Below, piece by piece: positions 1 to 8,696 of a stretch of DNA of 33,827 bases; positions within the stretch are counted from its first letter, which is position 1, and each line of letters starts with the position of its first letter. Origin of the DNA: an uncultured Bacteroidales bacterium (lineage in GTDB: Bacteria > Bacteroidota > Bacteroidia > Bacteroidales > Tenuifilaceae). A program made the translations under genes and the position numbers. The stretch is from NCBI GenBank assembly GCA_937926785.1, contig CALBBQ010000054.1, positions 1 through 33,827 on the forward strand. The letters are read 5' to 3'. The notes under the pieces are model-generated. The model saw nothing but the letters and a program-made list of their open reading frames with translations, did not search any database and was not told where the DNA came from.

Positions 1-74
1 AAAACTCTTTTGCCTTCTTTCGGCGACCTTCCCGATTTGCATCGGGACGCTCTAACCAGCTGAGCTACCTCGCC
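1..74 (-). tRNA. tRNA-like 5' half with abnormal anticodon arm (possible tRNA pseudogene, cut by window edge)
   Basis: Read on the minus strand from 74, the sequence has a 7-base acceptor-like start (GGCGAGG), TA, a canonical D arm (GCTC, AGCTGGTTA, GAGC) and a G, which is a normal tRNA 5' half. The anticodon arm is replaced by an 18-base segment (30-47) that pairs as a 7-bp stem with a 4-base loop, or as a 5-bp stem with an 8-base loop instead of 7. A variable-loop-like AGGTC follows, but no TTCRA T loop or acceptor 3' half is seen before the edge. The 5' half resembles Bacteroidetes elongator tRNA-Met from memory. It could be a tRNA interrupted by a palindromic repeat, a decayed tRNA, or a tRNA-derived repeat. 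Identity is not assigned. Confidence 0.45.
30..47. repeat. Perfect 7-bp inverted repeat inside the tRNA-like sequence
   Basis: TCCCGAT (30-36) and ATCGGGA (41-47) are perfect reverse complements separated by TTGC. The hairpin lies exactly where the anticodon arm should be. It may be a small interspersed palindromic repeat. Confidence 0.6.
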
Positions 75-180
75 ATTGAGCAAAAATCACGATTTAATTT
101 TGCGGGGCAAAAATAGCTATTTTTTAATTTTCAAAAAACAAATCATACCATCTCTCTTACTTTTTTTGCAAAAAATGATG

Positions 181-203
181 TTATCAACATAACCTGTTGA
201 TAA
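181..203. repeat. Inverted pair of DnaA-box-like 9-mers
   Basis: TTATCAACA (181-189) and its reverse complement TGTTGATAA (195-203) form a perfect inverted repeat with a 5-base spacer. Each arm differs by one base from the classical DnaA box TTATCCACA. It lies 70 bases before the START-like gene, so it may instead be an operator or a transcript hairpin. Function is not established. Confidence 0.4.
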
Positions 204-272
204 ATAGCTACTTTTTAGGTATAGACTTTGCTCTAAACGTTATATATTGCATTAAGCAAAATACCTTGAGCT

Positions 273-680
273 ATGAAAAGGTTGATTAAGAGTGAACGTA
301 GGGTTGAACTGGAATACCAGGTCAACACGTCGCCGGGTGTGCTGTTTCAACGCTTGAGCACCCCCCATGGACTTTCGGAATGGTTTGCCAACGATGTTAA
401 CCTTTCGGGCAATGTGTTCACGTTCTTTTGGGATGGCGACAGCAAGAAAGCCGAAATGGTAGAGAAAAAAGAAAATAAATTCGTAAAGTTCCGTTGGCTG
501 GATGAGTTCAACGGCAAGGAAACCAGCAAACATTTTGCTTTCAAGCTCAGCAAGGATGAGCTTACCGGTGAAATATCGCTAACCGTGGTTGAGGAGGTTA
601 ACGAGGAGGAAGATCTGGAAGAAACCATATCGCTTTGGAACTACCAAATTGGTGAACTTAAACGGCTTATCGGGGCATAA
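273..680 (+). CDS. START-like (SRPBCC/AHA1-type fold) domain protein
   Basis: A 135-residue protein, about the size of a single START-like / AHA1-type domain. The N-terminal half carries the family pattern: a strand beginning near ELEYQVNTSP, then a helix with LFQRLSTPHGLSEWFANDV, which resembles the 'W..F..' helix of SRPBCC proteins. Alternating strands follow, then a long C-terminal helix (residues ~112-134, WNYQIGELKRLI). There is no signal peptide, so it should be cytoplasmic. Domains of this kind usually enclose a hydrophobic ligand or contact a chaperone; the ligand here is unknown. The ATG at 273 is chosen because the domain begins about 12 residues later. It lies 123 bases upstream of the permease gene, and I recall a similar neighbour order in other Bacteroidetes, which does not reveal its role. 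Confidence 0.75.
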   Translation: MKRLIKSERRVELEYQVNTSPGVLFQRLSTPHGLSEWFANDVNLSGNVFTFFWDGDSKKAEMVEKKENKFVKFRWLDEFNGKETSKHFAFKLSKDELTGEISLTVVEEVNEEEDLEETISLWNYQIGELKRLIGA

Positions 681-767
681 CCATTCTGCCCTAGTAGGTG
701 AGCCGCCATCTACTTCCCTGTATAGTATGTTTTATCAATTTACTTTTCCTGGAAAAGGAAAAAAAAC

Positions 768-775
768 TACATTTG
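768..775 (+). promoter_or_regulatory. Bacteroidetes -7 promoter box (TACATTTG) before the LptF/G permease
   Basis: TACATTTG fits the Bacteroidetes -7 consensus TAnnTTTG. Transcription would start near 782, about 22 bases before the GTG start at 804. No clear -33 TTG is seen. Confidence 0.4.
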
Positions 776-803
776 TCTGTTTTTTCTTCATTAATGAATC
801 ATT

Positions 804-2276
804 GTGAAAACACTCCATCGGTTTATACTTAAGTCATACCTTGGGCCATTGGTAATGACCTTCTTCATTACCATGTTCGTAATGCTGATGCAGTTCCTGT
901 GGAAGTACATCGACGACCTGGTTGGAAAAGGCCTAAGCTGGGACGTGATTGCTGAGCTACTGCTCTACGCATCGGCAGGGCTTGTACCTATGGCACTTCC
1001 GCTTGCCACCCTTCTGGCTTCGTTAATGACCATGGGAAACCTGGGTGAGAATAACGAACTTTTAGCCATGAAATCGGCCGGTATCTCCCTACCCCGAATC
1101 CTTACTCCTCTAGTTTTGATTACAATACTTATTAGCATAGGCGCTTTCTTCTTCTCAAACAATGTGCTTCCGTACACAAACCTAAAAATCTCCACCCTGC
1201 TTTACTCCGTCAAGCAACAAAAGCCGGAACTGGTTATCAAGGAAGGTGTTTTCACCAACCTCATTGAGGGGTACAGCATTAAGGTAGGCGATAAGGACCC
1301 CAGAACCGGTTTGATGCGCCGCATCTTAATTTATGACCACAGCAAGGACGAGAGCAATACCACCGTTACCTATGCCGATTCGGGTTACATGCAACCCACC
1401 AGCGATCAAAAGTTTCTGGTTGCCACCCTTTTTAATGGTAACAGCTACAAAGAGGTTAGAGATAATAAAAGCCAGCGCCGGGTAAATAGAGATATACTAC
1501 CCGCTCAAAAACAGCACTATGAGAAACAAGTAATCATTTTTGAACTGAAAGGTTTTGGACTCCAACGTGCCGACGAGAGTTTTTTCAAGGACAGCTACCA
1601 AACGCTAAACATCCAGCAACTTGCCAAAACCGAAGACTCCCTCTCCCGCGCATTTAACGAACAGGTTAGCAACTTTTCGCAAAACGTGATTCGCAACAGC
1701 ATTTTCCGAAACCCATACTGGGGGCGGCGTCCGGTTGATAGCATTAAGACAAAACTTAACGTTGACTCGCTCTACAAGGCACTCACACCGGAGCAGAAAA
1801 GGATGGTTTTGGACAGAGCCATAGAGAATGCCCGCTCAACCAAAAGCTACATCTCTTCATCGAAAGACGAATTCTATTATAAGCAGAAATACATTAACCG
1901 GCATAAAATTGAATGGCACAGAAAGTTCACCCTTTCGTTTGCCTGCTTCGTGTTCTTCTTCATAGGTGCGCCTTTGGGAGCCATCATTCGTAAGGGAGGG
2001 CTTGGCACACCAGTGGTTATTTCAGTACTTTTCTTCATCATCTACTACATAATTAACATCACGGGCGAAAAGTTTGCTCGCGAGGTGATCTGGGATCCTG
2101 CTTTGGGAATGTGGGTGTCATCGTTTATTCTTCTGCCTCTTGGGATTTTCCTCTCCTATAAGGCGACCATGGACTCTGCCATTCTCAATGCTGATTTCTA
2201 CATCGATAAGATTAAAAGCATCCTCAACCTGAAGAAAAAAGTATTGAAGACTACCCATTCAGAAGTGACGGAATAA
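804..2276 (+). CDS. LptF/LptG family permease (YjgP/YjgQ)
   Basis: A 490-residue inner-membrane protein with the LptF/LptG layout. Three hydrophobic segments lie in the first ~120 residues (about 14-36, 48-75 and 97-120), followed by a periplasmic domain (~125-370) and three C-terminal membrane segments (~375-395, 403-422, 435-455). In characterised systems these proteins pair with the LptB ATPase and move lipopolysaccharide from the inner membrane to the Lpt bridge. The start is GTG, chosen because the family begins with a short basic stretch (KTLHRFILKSYLGP) right before the first membrane helix. The periplasmic part is long, which I believe is usual in Bacteroidetes. A glycosyltransferase gene starts 8 bases after its stop, so the two are probably co-transcribed. 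I cannot tell LptF from LptG. Confidence 0.88.
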   Translation: MKTLHRFILKSYLGPLVMTFFITMFVMLMQFLWKYIDDLVGKGLSWDVIAELLLYASAGLVPMALPLATLLASLMTMGNLGENNELLAMKSAGISLPRILTPLVLITILISIGAFFFSNNVLPYTNLKISTLLYSVKQQKPELVIKEGVFTNLIEGYSIKVGDKDPRTGLMRRILIYDHSKDESNTTVTYADSGYMQPTSDQKFLVATLFNGNSYKEVRDNKSQRRVNRDILPAQKQHYEKQVIIFELKGFGLQRADESFFKDSYQTLNIQQLAKTEDSLSRAFNEQVSNFSQNVIRNSIFRNPYWGRRPVDSIKTKLNVDSLYKALTPEQKRMVLDRAIENARSTKSYISSSKDEFYYKQKYINRHKIEWHRKFTLSFACFVFFFIGAPLGAIIRKGGLGTPVVISVLFFIIYYIINITGEKFAREVIWDPALGMWVSSFILLPLGIFLSYKATMDSAILNADFYIDKIKSILNLKKKVLKTTHSEVTE

Positions 2277-2284
2277 CCACCCGC

Positions 2285-3493
2285 ATGAGAATACTTATCG
2301 TATCGCATAAACCTCCTTACCCTCCGGTTGACGGAGGAACCCTGGCAACCCTGAACATGTGCTTAGGATTGGCCAAAGCCGGAAACTACGTTACAGTGCT
2401 CACATTGAGCACTCAAAAACATCCAAGTTCGCTGGAGCGAATACCCGACGAGATAAAGCGGTTAATCAACTTTGAGATCGTTCATACCACCATTAGCACC
2501 ACAATCATAGGGAACCTCATCAACGCCCTGTTCTCCTTACGCCCATACAATATTGAACGATACATTAGCAGACCTTTTAAAAAACTCATTGAACGAGTAC
2601 TAAGAAATGAGAGCTACGATGTTGTTCAGCTCGAAGGGCTTTACCTTTACCCGTATATTAAAACCGTCCGTAAGAACTTTATTGGTGTAATTGCCATCAG
2701 AACGCACAATGTGGAGCACCATATCTGGCAGAAGCTGGCCGAAAACGAGCCGAACGATATAAAACGTTGGTACTTCAGATTCTTGGCAAAAAGGCTAGCT
2801 AGAGTGGAGACTCGGCTTTCCGGCAAAGTGGATGCTTTGGTCGCCATTACTGAACCCGATAGGCAATGGTTCACCTACCATGGCTTTAGCAAGCCCACCA
2901 TAACGCTTCCAGCCGGATATCTTCCGGAGGATGTTGCCACCGAGATTGAACCTGTCGATTTCCCTTCCATCTGCTACATTGGAGCATTAGACTGGCTACC
3001 AAATATAGAGGGCTTAATTTGGTTCATCGATTGGGTTTGGCCTCGCATTCAAGCCGGGATACCTGAAATTGAGTTTCACGTTGCCGGTCGGAATGCCTCT
3101 GAGGAGCTGGCCGAACGATTGATGGTGGAACGGAATATTATTTTTCACGGCCAGGTGGCAAGCTCATCGGCTTTTCTGAGCCGGTGCCCAATTATGGTTG
3201 TGCCACTGCTTTCCGGAAGCGGAATCCGAATAAAGATTATTGAAGGGATGCACCTACAACGTGCCATAGTTGCCACCAGCATTGCAGCCAAAGGCATCGA
3301 CATCGTTCACGATGAGCACATACTCATTGCCGACACACCCGACGACTTTGCCGAAGCGGTATGCTCCCTGATTTACAACCCCGATAGAGGGAAACGCATT
3401 GCCCTTAACGCCAAGAAACATGCCTACCAGAATTTCGACGCCATAGTCCTTGCTAAAAAGCTAACCGAATTCTATCAAAAAATTTTAGGATGA
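2285..3493 (+). CDS. Glycosyltransferase family 4 (GT-B fold)
   Basis: A 402-residue GT-B glycosyltransferase. The N-terminal domain begins MRILIVSHKPPYPPVDGG, the typical GT4 opening with a glycine-containing loop. The C-terminal Rossmann domain starts near SICYIGALDWLPN (~residue 228). The donor-binding block is PLLSGSGIRIKIIEG (~314-329), which carries the family's E near the sugar-nucleotide site. Proteins of this kind transfer a sugar from a nucleotide donor and retain anomeric configuration. The substrate is unknown. There is no signal peptide or membrane helix, so it should act on the cytoplasmic face. It is packed between the permease (8-base gap) and a GT2 gene (4-base ATGA overlap), which suggests coupled translation and a role in surface glycan or glycolipid synthesis. 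Confidence 0.88.
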   Translation: MRILIVSHKPPYPPVDGGTLATLNMCLGLAKAGNYVTVLTLSTQKHPSSLERIPDEIKRLINFEIVHTTISTTIIGNLINALFSLRPYNIERYISRPFKKLIERVLRNESYDVVQLEGLYLYPYIKTVRKNFIGVIAIRTHNVEHHIWQKLAENEPNDIKRWYFRFLAKRLARVETRLSGKVDALVAITEPDRQWFTYHGFSKPTITLPAGYLPEDVATEIEPVDFPSICYIGALDWLPNIEGLIWFIDWVWPRIQAGIPEIEFHVAGRNASEELAERLMVERNIIFHGQVASSSAFLSRCPIMVVPLLSGSGIRIKIIEGMHLQRAIVATSIAAKGIDIVHDEHILIADTPDDFAEAVCSLIYNPDRGKRIALNAKKHAYQNFDAIVLAKKLTEFYQKILG

Positions 3494-4674
3494 GTATCAC
3501 CTACTTATTCTGGATTATTATCGGGCTAGTTGCATATACCTACCTGGGATACTTCATAGTTCTATGGCTTTACTGTAAGGTTTTCAAAAGAAAAACCGTT
3601 AGTTACACAACAAACCCTGACGATTTTCCTGAAATAACTATAGTAATTGCCGCCCATAACGAGGAACTTTTTGTCAAAGAAAAAATTGAAAACACCCTGT
3701 CGTTAAGCTACCCTCCTCATAAAATTACCCAGCTCTGGGTAGATGACGGCAGCGAAGACCAAACCTTGAACTTACTTAAAAACAATAATCAGGTTAAACT
3801 AATCGTAAACCGCGAAAGAGTTGGGAAATCGGAGTCGTTGAACAGAGCCATGCAACAGGTAAGCACACCCATTACCCTGTTCACCGATGCCAACACCTTC
3901 CTTTCCGCAAATTCAGCACTTGACCTGGTAAAACACTTCACAAACCCAAGGATTGGATGTGTTGCCGGACAAAAAAGAGTGGTATGGAACATGAATAACA
4001 CACCTGCATCAAAAGGCGAAGGTGTTTACTGGCAATATGAGTCGGCCATCAAACAGGTAGAGTCATGCACAGGTTCTACCCTATCGGGAACAGGTGAACT
4101 CTATGCAATAAGGACCGAACTCTACAAGCCGCTGCCGGCCAATACCATACTCGATGATTTGGAGATTTGTGCCAATATTATCAAACAGGGTTTTACTGTT
4201 AAATACGAAAATAGTGCTATTGCCACTGAGCTGGGTTCACCAAGCATTGCAGAAGAAAAGAAAAGAAAGGTACGCATTGCGGCCGGATGCTTTCAATCAC
4301 TTAAACGTCACCTTCACCTGCTCAACCCATTCAAAAAAGCTGAAATTGCTTTTAAATTCTTTTCCCATAAATTTTTAAGATGGGTGGTTGTTCCACCCTC
4401 AGCTATCATACTTCCGGTTCTGAACCTGGGAATACTTTTGTCTAATACGAACCCAAAAGCTATCTACATCATCATCTTTATCATTATTTCTATATTTTAT
4501 GGGCTTGTAGCCATTGGGTTTGCATTGCGCAACCGGATAAGAATTCCGTATTTCCTAACCCTACCCTACTATGGTTTTATGATGAATGTAACGATGATTA
4601 AAGGATTACTACGTTTTTTGCAGGGAAAACAAAGTACCCTTTGGGAAAAGGTAAACCGAAAAGCTGGTAATTAG
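3490..4674 (+). CDS. Membrane-anchored glycosyltransferase family 2
   Basis: A 394-residue GT-A glycosyltransferase with an N-terminal membrane helix (~4-26) and a cluster of C-terminal helices (~296-318, 325-350, 357-375). The cytoplasmic catalytic domain begins EITIVIAAHNEE (~49). It has the nucleotide-binding VDDGS (~80), a DxD-like TDAN (~138), and a LDDLEI block followed by RKVRIAAGCFQ, the region where processive GT2 enzymes carry their acceptor-site ED and QxxRW motifs; QxxRW itself is not exact. The architecture resembles cellulose- or hyaluronan-synthase-like enzymes, but acceptor and product are unknown. The ATG overlaps the upstream GT4 stop by 4 bases. The stop is followed by a 68-base gap with a separate promoter-like box before ribBA. 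Confidence 0.87.
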   Translation: MSITYLFWIIIGLVAYTYLGYFIVLWLYCKVFKRKTVSYTTNPDDFPEITIVIAAHNEELFVKEKIENTLSLSYPPHKITQLWVDDGSEDQTLNLLKNNNQVKLIVNRERVGKSESLNRAMQQVSTPITLFTDANTFLSANSALDLVKHFTNPRIGCVAGQKRVVWNMNNTPASKGEGVYWQYESAIKQVESCTGSTLSGTGELYAIRTELYKPLPANTILDDLEICANIIKQGFTVKYENSAIATELGSPSIAEEKKRKVRIAAGCFQSLKRHLHLLNPFKKAEIAFKFFSHKFLRWVVVPPSAIILPVLNLGILLSNTNPKAIYIIIFIIISIFYGLVAIGFALRNRIRIPYFLTLPYYGFMMNVTMIKGLLRFLQGKQSTLWEKVNRKAGN

Positions 4675-4700
4675 CAAGGAAATTATTCCCATCAAAATAC

Positions 4701-4708
4701 TAATTTTG
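4701..4708 (+). promoter_or_regulatory. -7 promoter box (TAATTTTG) before ribBA
   Basis: TAATTTTG matches TAnnTTTG. Transcription would begin near 4715, giving a leader of about 28 bases before the ribBA ATG at 4743. That is too short for an FMN riboswitch, and none is seen. A -33 element is not obvious. Confidence 0.4.
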
Positions 4709-4742
4709 TCAAACCATTTTACAACATTCACCTGGCAGCAAG

Positions 4743-5981
4743 ATGACTACTAACTACGATATTAAGCTAAACACAATTGAAGAAGCCGTTGAAGAGCTTC
4801 GCAAGGGTAAAGTAATTATTGTTGTTGACGATGAGGACAGAGAGAATGAAGGCGATTTCATTGCTGCTGCCGAACTCATTACCCCCGAAATAATAAACTT
4901 CATGGCCAAGCATGGGCGTGGGCTGATATGCGCCTCGCTCCCCGAGAAAAGATGCGATGAGCTGGAGCTGGAGCTGATGGTAGGCCGAAACACCGCACTA
5001 CATCATACCGCCTTCACGGTTTCGGTTGACCTGATCGGTCATGGGTGCACCACCGGCATTTCGGCTGCCGATAGGGCTAAAACCATTAAAGCCCTGGTTG
5101 ACCCCAATACTAAACCCGATGATTTAGCCCGACCGGGGCACATCTTCCCGCTCAGAGCTAAAGAGAAAGGAGTTCTGCGCCGACCCGGGCATACCGAAGC
5201 TGCCATTGACCTGACAAGGCTTGCCGGTTTAACCCCCGGAGGCGTGTTGGTTGAAATCATGAATGATGATGGCACCATGGCCCGGCTGCCTCAACTCGTT
5301 GAGATTGCCAAAAAGTTTGATCTAAAAATCATCTCCATTAAAGACCTGATAAGCCACCTCCTAAAGTTTGAGAGCATTGTAGAAAAAGGGGTTAGAGTTA
5401 AGCTCCCAACCGAATTCGGGGAATTCAACCTTATCCCTTTCCGTCAAAAATCTAACGGGCTGGAACATGTTGCTTTGATTAAAGGGGAGTGGGAACCTGA
5501 TGAAGCCGTTCTGGTTAGGGTACACTCATCGTGTGTAACGGGCGATATTTTTGGATCGTACCGATGCGATTGTGGCCCTCAGCTTCACGAGGCCATGCGA
5601 ATGATTGACAATGCAGGCAAAGGTGTCCTGGTTTACCTCAACCAGGAAGGTAGGGGAATAGGCCTGTTTAATAAGATTCATGCCTATAAGCTACAGGAGG
5701 AAGGGCTAGACACCGTTGACGCCAACATTGAACTCGGCTTTCAGCCCGATGAGAGGGACTACGGTGTTGGGGCCAGCATCCTGCGCGAAGTAGGAGTCAA
5801 GAATATGCGTTTGATAACCAATAACCCCAAAAAGATGATTGGCCTGGAAGGGTATGGCCTGCATGTGGTGGAGAACATTCCTTTAGTTATCCCTCCCAAT
5901 CCGTTTAACGAGCTATACCTCAGAACCAAACATGAGCGAATGGGGCATATAAACCTTTTTCAACCCCCGCAACACAAGTAA
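4743..5981 (+). CDS. ribBA: Bifunctional 3,4-dihydroxy-2-butanone-4-phosphate synthase / GTP cyclohydrolase II
   Basis: A 412-residue fusion that supplies both precursors of riboflavin. The RibB domain (~1-205) converts ribulose 5-phosphate to dihydroxybutanone phosphate and shows [12 protein letters not shown] (29-40), the acidic metal-binding loop, plus [12 protein letters not shown] (100-111) and RPGHIFPL (130-137). The RibA domain (~210-405) opens the GTP imidazole ring. It has zinc cysteines C264, C275 and C277 with the expected 11 and 2 spacing, and the NQEGRGIGL block (300-308). All key residues seem present in both halves, so both activities are likely. It is followed after 4 bases by fmt. 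In Bacteroides I recall lptF/G directly next to ribBA; here two glycosyltransferase genes lie between them. Confidence 0.96.
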   Translation: MTTNYDIKLNTIEEAVEELRKGKVIIVVDDEDRENEGDFIAAAELITPEIINFMAKHGRGLICASLPEKRCDELELELMVGRNTALHHTAFTVSVDLIGHGCTTGISAADRAKTIKALVDPNTKPDDLARPGHIFPLRAKEKGVLRRPGHTEAAIDLTRLAGLTPGGVLVEIMNDDGTMARLPQLVEIAKKFDLKIISIKDLISHLLKFESIVEKGVRVKLPTEFGEFNLIPFRQKSNGLEHVALIKGEWEPDEAVLVRVHSSCVTGDIFGSYRCDCGPQLHEAMRMIDNAGKGVLVYLNQEGRGIGLFNKIHAYKLQEEGLDTVDANIELGFQPDERDYGVGASILREVGVKNMRLITNNPKKMIGLEGYGLHVVENIPLVIPPNPFNELYLRTKHERMGHINLFQPPQHK

Positions 5982-5985
5982 GAAC

Positions 5986-6966
5986 ATGGCAGCAGATGCA
6001 ACTCCCCGGATAGTTTACATGGGCACGCCTGAGTTTGCTGTTGAGCCTTTAAAAACTATTGTTGATGCCGGTTACAACATAGCAGCAGTGGTAACTGTAC
6101 CCGATAAACCCGCTGGCCGTGGATTAAAACTTCAACCCTCACCCGTTAAGATTTTTGCTGAGCAAAACGGAATCCCTGTCCTCCAACCCGAAAAGCTGAA
6201 GAATGCAAATTTCCTGAAATCTTTATCGGATATTAAACCCGATATTGCAGTGGTTGTTGCTTTTCGAATGCTCCCAAGGGAGGTGTGGCAGCTCCCAAAG
6301 CTTGGAACATTCAACCTCCATGCCTCACTTTTACCGCAGTACCGCGGAGCAGCCCCCATTAACTGGGCTATTATTAACGGTGAAACCGAAACTGGGGTCA
6401 CAACCTTCCTCCTCGACGAGCAAATTGATACCGGAAACATTTTGCTCCAAAAAAAGGTACAAATTTCCGAAAACGAAACGGCTGGCGAGCTTCATGACAA
6501 GCTCATGCACGAAGGCTCCAAACTTGTTGTGGATACCATTAAACTCATGGAAAGCGGAAACTACAAGCCAATTCCACAGGATCAGTTAGGTGTTGTGGGA
6601 GAATTAAAATCCGCACCAAAAATTTTTAAGGAAACCTGTAGGATTGACTGGAATGAACCATACCATAAAGTTTTCAACCTGATTCGTGGGCTGAGCCCTT
6701 ACCCAACTGCATGGGCAGAGCTGAGGGCGATAAAGAATGGCGCCGAAACAATTATTCCGGTAAAAATTTTTAATGCCGAAGGCTTAGCCATTCAACACGG
6801 TGAACTGCCAGGTACAGTTAAAACCGATGGGAAAACCTACCTTCATACATACTGCTCAACCGGTGCCATTTCACTAAAAACTGTTCAGCAGGCGGGCAAA
6901 AAAGCCATCCCCATTGACGAATTCCTTCGGGGTATGCAGAACACCAAATTCATTGAGATGCTATGA
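5986..6966 (+). CDS. fmt: Methionyl-tRNA formyltransferase
   Basis: A 326-residue enzyme that formylates the amino group of initiator methionyl-tRNA using 10-formyltetrahydrofolate, in the cytoplasm. The N-terminal hydrolase-like domain begins RIVYMGTPEFAV. The signature NLHASLLPQYRGAAPINW holds the catalytic N110 and H112, and LLDEQIDTGNI holds the matching D148. The C-terminal domain (~210-326), which contacts tRNA, begins near the RIDWNEPYHKVFNLIRGLSP block. Length is normal (~310-325). The start carries a short extra MAADATP before the usual opening; there is no closer ATG. It begins 4 bases after ribBA and is probably the last gene of the transcript. Confidence 0.96.
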   Translation: MAADATPRIVYMGTPEFAVEPLKTIVDAGYNIAAVVTVPDKPAGRGLKLQPSPVKIFAEQNGIPVLQPEKLKNANFLKSLSDIKPDIAVVVAFRMLPREVWQLPKLGTFNLHASLLPQYRGAAPINWAIINGETETGVTTFLLDEQIDTGNILLQKKVQISENETAGELHDKLMHEGSKLVVDTIKLMESGNYKPIPQDQLGVVGELKSAPKIFKETCRIDWNEPYHKVFNLIRGLSPYPTAWAELRAIKNGAETIIPVKIFNAEGLAIQHGELPGTVKTDGKTYLHTYCSTGAISLKTVQQAGKKAIPIDEFLRGMQNTKFIEML

Positions 6967-7039
6967 TTTGACTTTACTGCAAGCATATAAACTTATGCTA
7001 CAATATCTTGCATACCTTACCTGCAAAGAATCAATCATA

Positions 7040-7057
7040 AAAACCTACTGTGGTTTT
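7040..7057. terminator. Weak A/T-flanked hairpin at the end of the glucosaminidase gene
   Basis: AAAACC (7040-7045) and GGTTTT (7052-7057) pair around TACTGT between the convergent fmt and glucosaminidase genes, overlapping the latter's stop codon. The stem is short and GC-poor, so terminator activity is uncertain. Confidence 0.3.
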
Positions 7058-7977
7058 CGTTTCCTAAGGTATATTATCTGCCCCACTTCCGGTTCCTGCC
7101 CGGGAGCCATCCTATTTTTACGGTAAAGCGACCTTAACTTAACTCCGTACATCTGCGAAATCTTATACATCGTTTCGCCAGGTTCTACGGTATGAACAGG
7201 ATTGGTTCGATCGGCTCGCCAACGTTTGGGCTGAATGTACAGTTCCTGTCCGGGGCGTAGCACTGAGTCGCGGGTTAAATCGTTGTACCTGTATAGCTGC
7301 CAGGGCATCAGGCTTAGCTCCCGTGTGAGCGACTCAAAGGTATCGCCTTCCTTAACAATTATGTATTTTATGCGGTTCCGGGTAAACACCGGACGGGTTT
7401 TGTATAGATCAATTTCATAGCTATCCCAGTCGGTAATGCTTGATTTCGGGGGTTTAATGGCAACCTCAACGCCTGTATCGAACCTAAAAAGCTGGTTGTC
7501 CTCAATAATTTTGATCAGTAGCTCAGGGTAGTTAGGATTGGTGGCATATCCTGCTTTCTTTAATCCATATGCCCATGCCTTGTAGTCGGTAGGGTTTAAA
7601 TCGAACAGGAAAGCATACCGTTTCGCTCCACGCAGAAAGAGGCTATGATCAGTAAACGAATGCTCGGGTGAGTTGTACTTCCTGAAACACTCATTCTTGG
7701 AGTCATCGTCGTGATAGATGGTAGCCCCATTCCAGTCCTTATGACACTTGATTCCAAAGTGGTTATTCGCCTTTACGGCCAAGGTGCTGTTGCCATTGTC
7801 GCTTTCCAGCATACCCTGGGCAAGCGTAATGCTTGCGGGAACGCCATACTGCTTCATGTTACGTATGGCAATGTGTGAGTACATACCGATATACTCCTCG
7901 CGCGAAATCTTTTTTTGGGCGTTTACACCCAAAGCGATGCAGCAAATGAACGCCACAGCGAAAACTCTCTTAACCAT
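7045..7977 (-). CDS. Secreted N-acetylglucosaminidase (GH73-like) with two LysM domains
   Basis: A 310-residue exported peptidoglycan hydrolase. A signal peptide (MVKRVFAVAF through VNAQ, ~1-21) precedes a glucosaminidase domain (~25-170) like that of FlgJ and AtlA-type enzymes. It contains LAQGMLESDNGNSTLA, where E58 fits the catalytic glutamate, and NNHFGIKC, a hallmark of the family. Two LysM repeats follow at about 205-253 (YIIVKEGDTFESL...) and 262-308 (HTVEPGETMYKIS...), which bind glycan chains. It probably cleaves the beta-1,4 bond after GlcNAc in the periplasm during wall remodelling. The gene is the last of a minus-strand group after panB and the pseudouridine synthase, with a 15-base gap. 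Confidence 0.9.
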   Translation of the reverse strand: MVKRVFAVAFICCIALGVNAQKKISREEYIGMYSHIAIRNMKQYGVPASITLAQGMLESDNGNSTLAVKANNHFGIKCHKDWNGATIYHDDDSKNECFRKYNSPEHSFTDHSLFLRGAKRYAFLFDLNPTDYKAWAYGLKKAGYATNPNYPELLIKIIEDNQLFRFDTGVEVAIKPPKSSITDWDSYEIDLYKTRPVFTRNRIKYIIVKEGDTFESLTRELSLMPWQLYRYNDLTRDSVLRPGQELYIQPKRWRADRTNPVHTVEPGETMYKISQMYGVKLRSLYRKNRMAPGQEPEVGQIIYLRKRKPQ

Positions 7978-7992
7978 TTTAGAATAGTAAAT

Positions 7993-8691
7993 CTAATCTA
8001 TGCAGAGTGATACAAATTCGTTCCAGAGGTTATCGTCAGGTGGATTGGCAACAATTCGAATCTCCTCACCGGATATGGGATGTGTAAAAGCAAATATGCG
8101 GGAATGCAGATGAATGCCCCCATCGGGATTGGAACGGGGGTAACCGTACTTTAAATCTCCCTTGATGGGACATCCTATTTTCGAAAGCTGGGCACGGATT
8201 TGATGGTGACGACCGGTTATCAGATCAATCACCAGCAGGTAGTAATTCTGAGTACGCCCCACCAGTTCGTACTTCAGCTTGGCTAATTTTGAACCATGCA
8301 CCTCACGATGGTAAACGAACGACTTATTTTTCTTATTATCCCTTAGTAGGTAGTGAACCAGCGTGTCCGAATCCTTTGGCGGCTGATTCCTAACTATTGC
8401 CCAGTACTTTTTGGTAATTTTCCCCTCCTGAAACAGGTTGTTAATCCGACTGAGACCCTTGCTGGTTTTGGCGAACAGCACTACACCGCTTACAGGACGG
8501 TCGATTCGGTGGGTTACCTCAAGGAAAACCCTGCCGGGCTTACCATCACGTTGCTTGATAAACCCCTTTACTGTCTCTAGCAATGACTCGTCGCCGGTTT
8601 TATCGGCCTGGACAATCTCGCCACACCTTTTATTTATGGCAATAAAATGGTTGTCCTCGTAAAGGATCCTGTCGGCGGTAAACATTTCCAT
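7993..8691 (-). CDS. RluA-family RNA pseudouridine synthase
   Basis: A 232-residue enzyme with the RluA-type catalytic core and no N-terminal S4 domain. The catalytic motif is HRIDRPVSGVVLFAKT (~62-77), where the aspartate in HRxDR is the nucleophile that isomerises uridine. Other family marks are ADKTGDESLL near the start, LITGRHHQIRAQLSKIGCPIKGDLKYG (basic RNA-binding block near 157-183), and the C-terminal HLHSRIFAFTHPISGE. Length is typical of the short RluA/TruC-like type. The target RNA site cannot be read from sequence. It lies 5 bases after panB on the same strand, so it should be co-transcribed; I recall the panB-rluA pair in related genomes. Confidence 0.93.
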   Translation of the reverse strand: MEMFTADRILYEDNHFIAINKRCGEIVQADKTGDESLLETVKGFIKQRDGKPGRVFLEVTHRIDRPVSGVVLFAKTSKGLSRINNLFQEGKITKKYWAIVRNQPPKDSDTLVHYLLRDNKKNKSFVYHREVHGSKLAKLKYELVGRTQNYYLLVIDLITGRHHQIRAQLSKIGCPIKGDLKYGYPRSNPDGGIHLHSRIFAFTHPISGEEIRIVANPPDDNLWNEFVSLCID

Positions 8692-8696
8692 ACTGT

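Noticed and set aside
4675..4742. FMN riboswitch before ribBA
   Set aside because: The gap is only 68 bases and shows none of the conserved stems of that aptamer.
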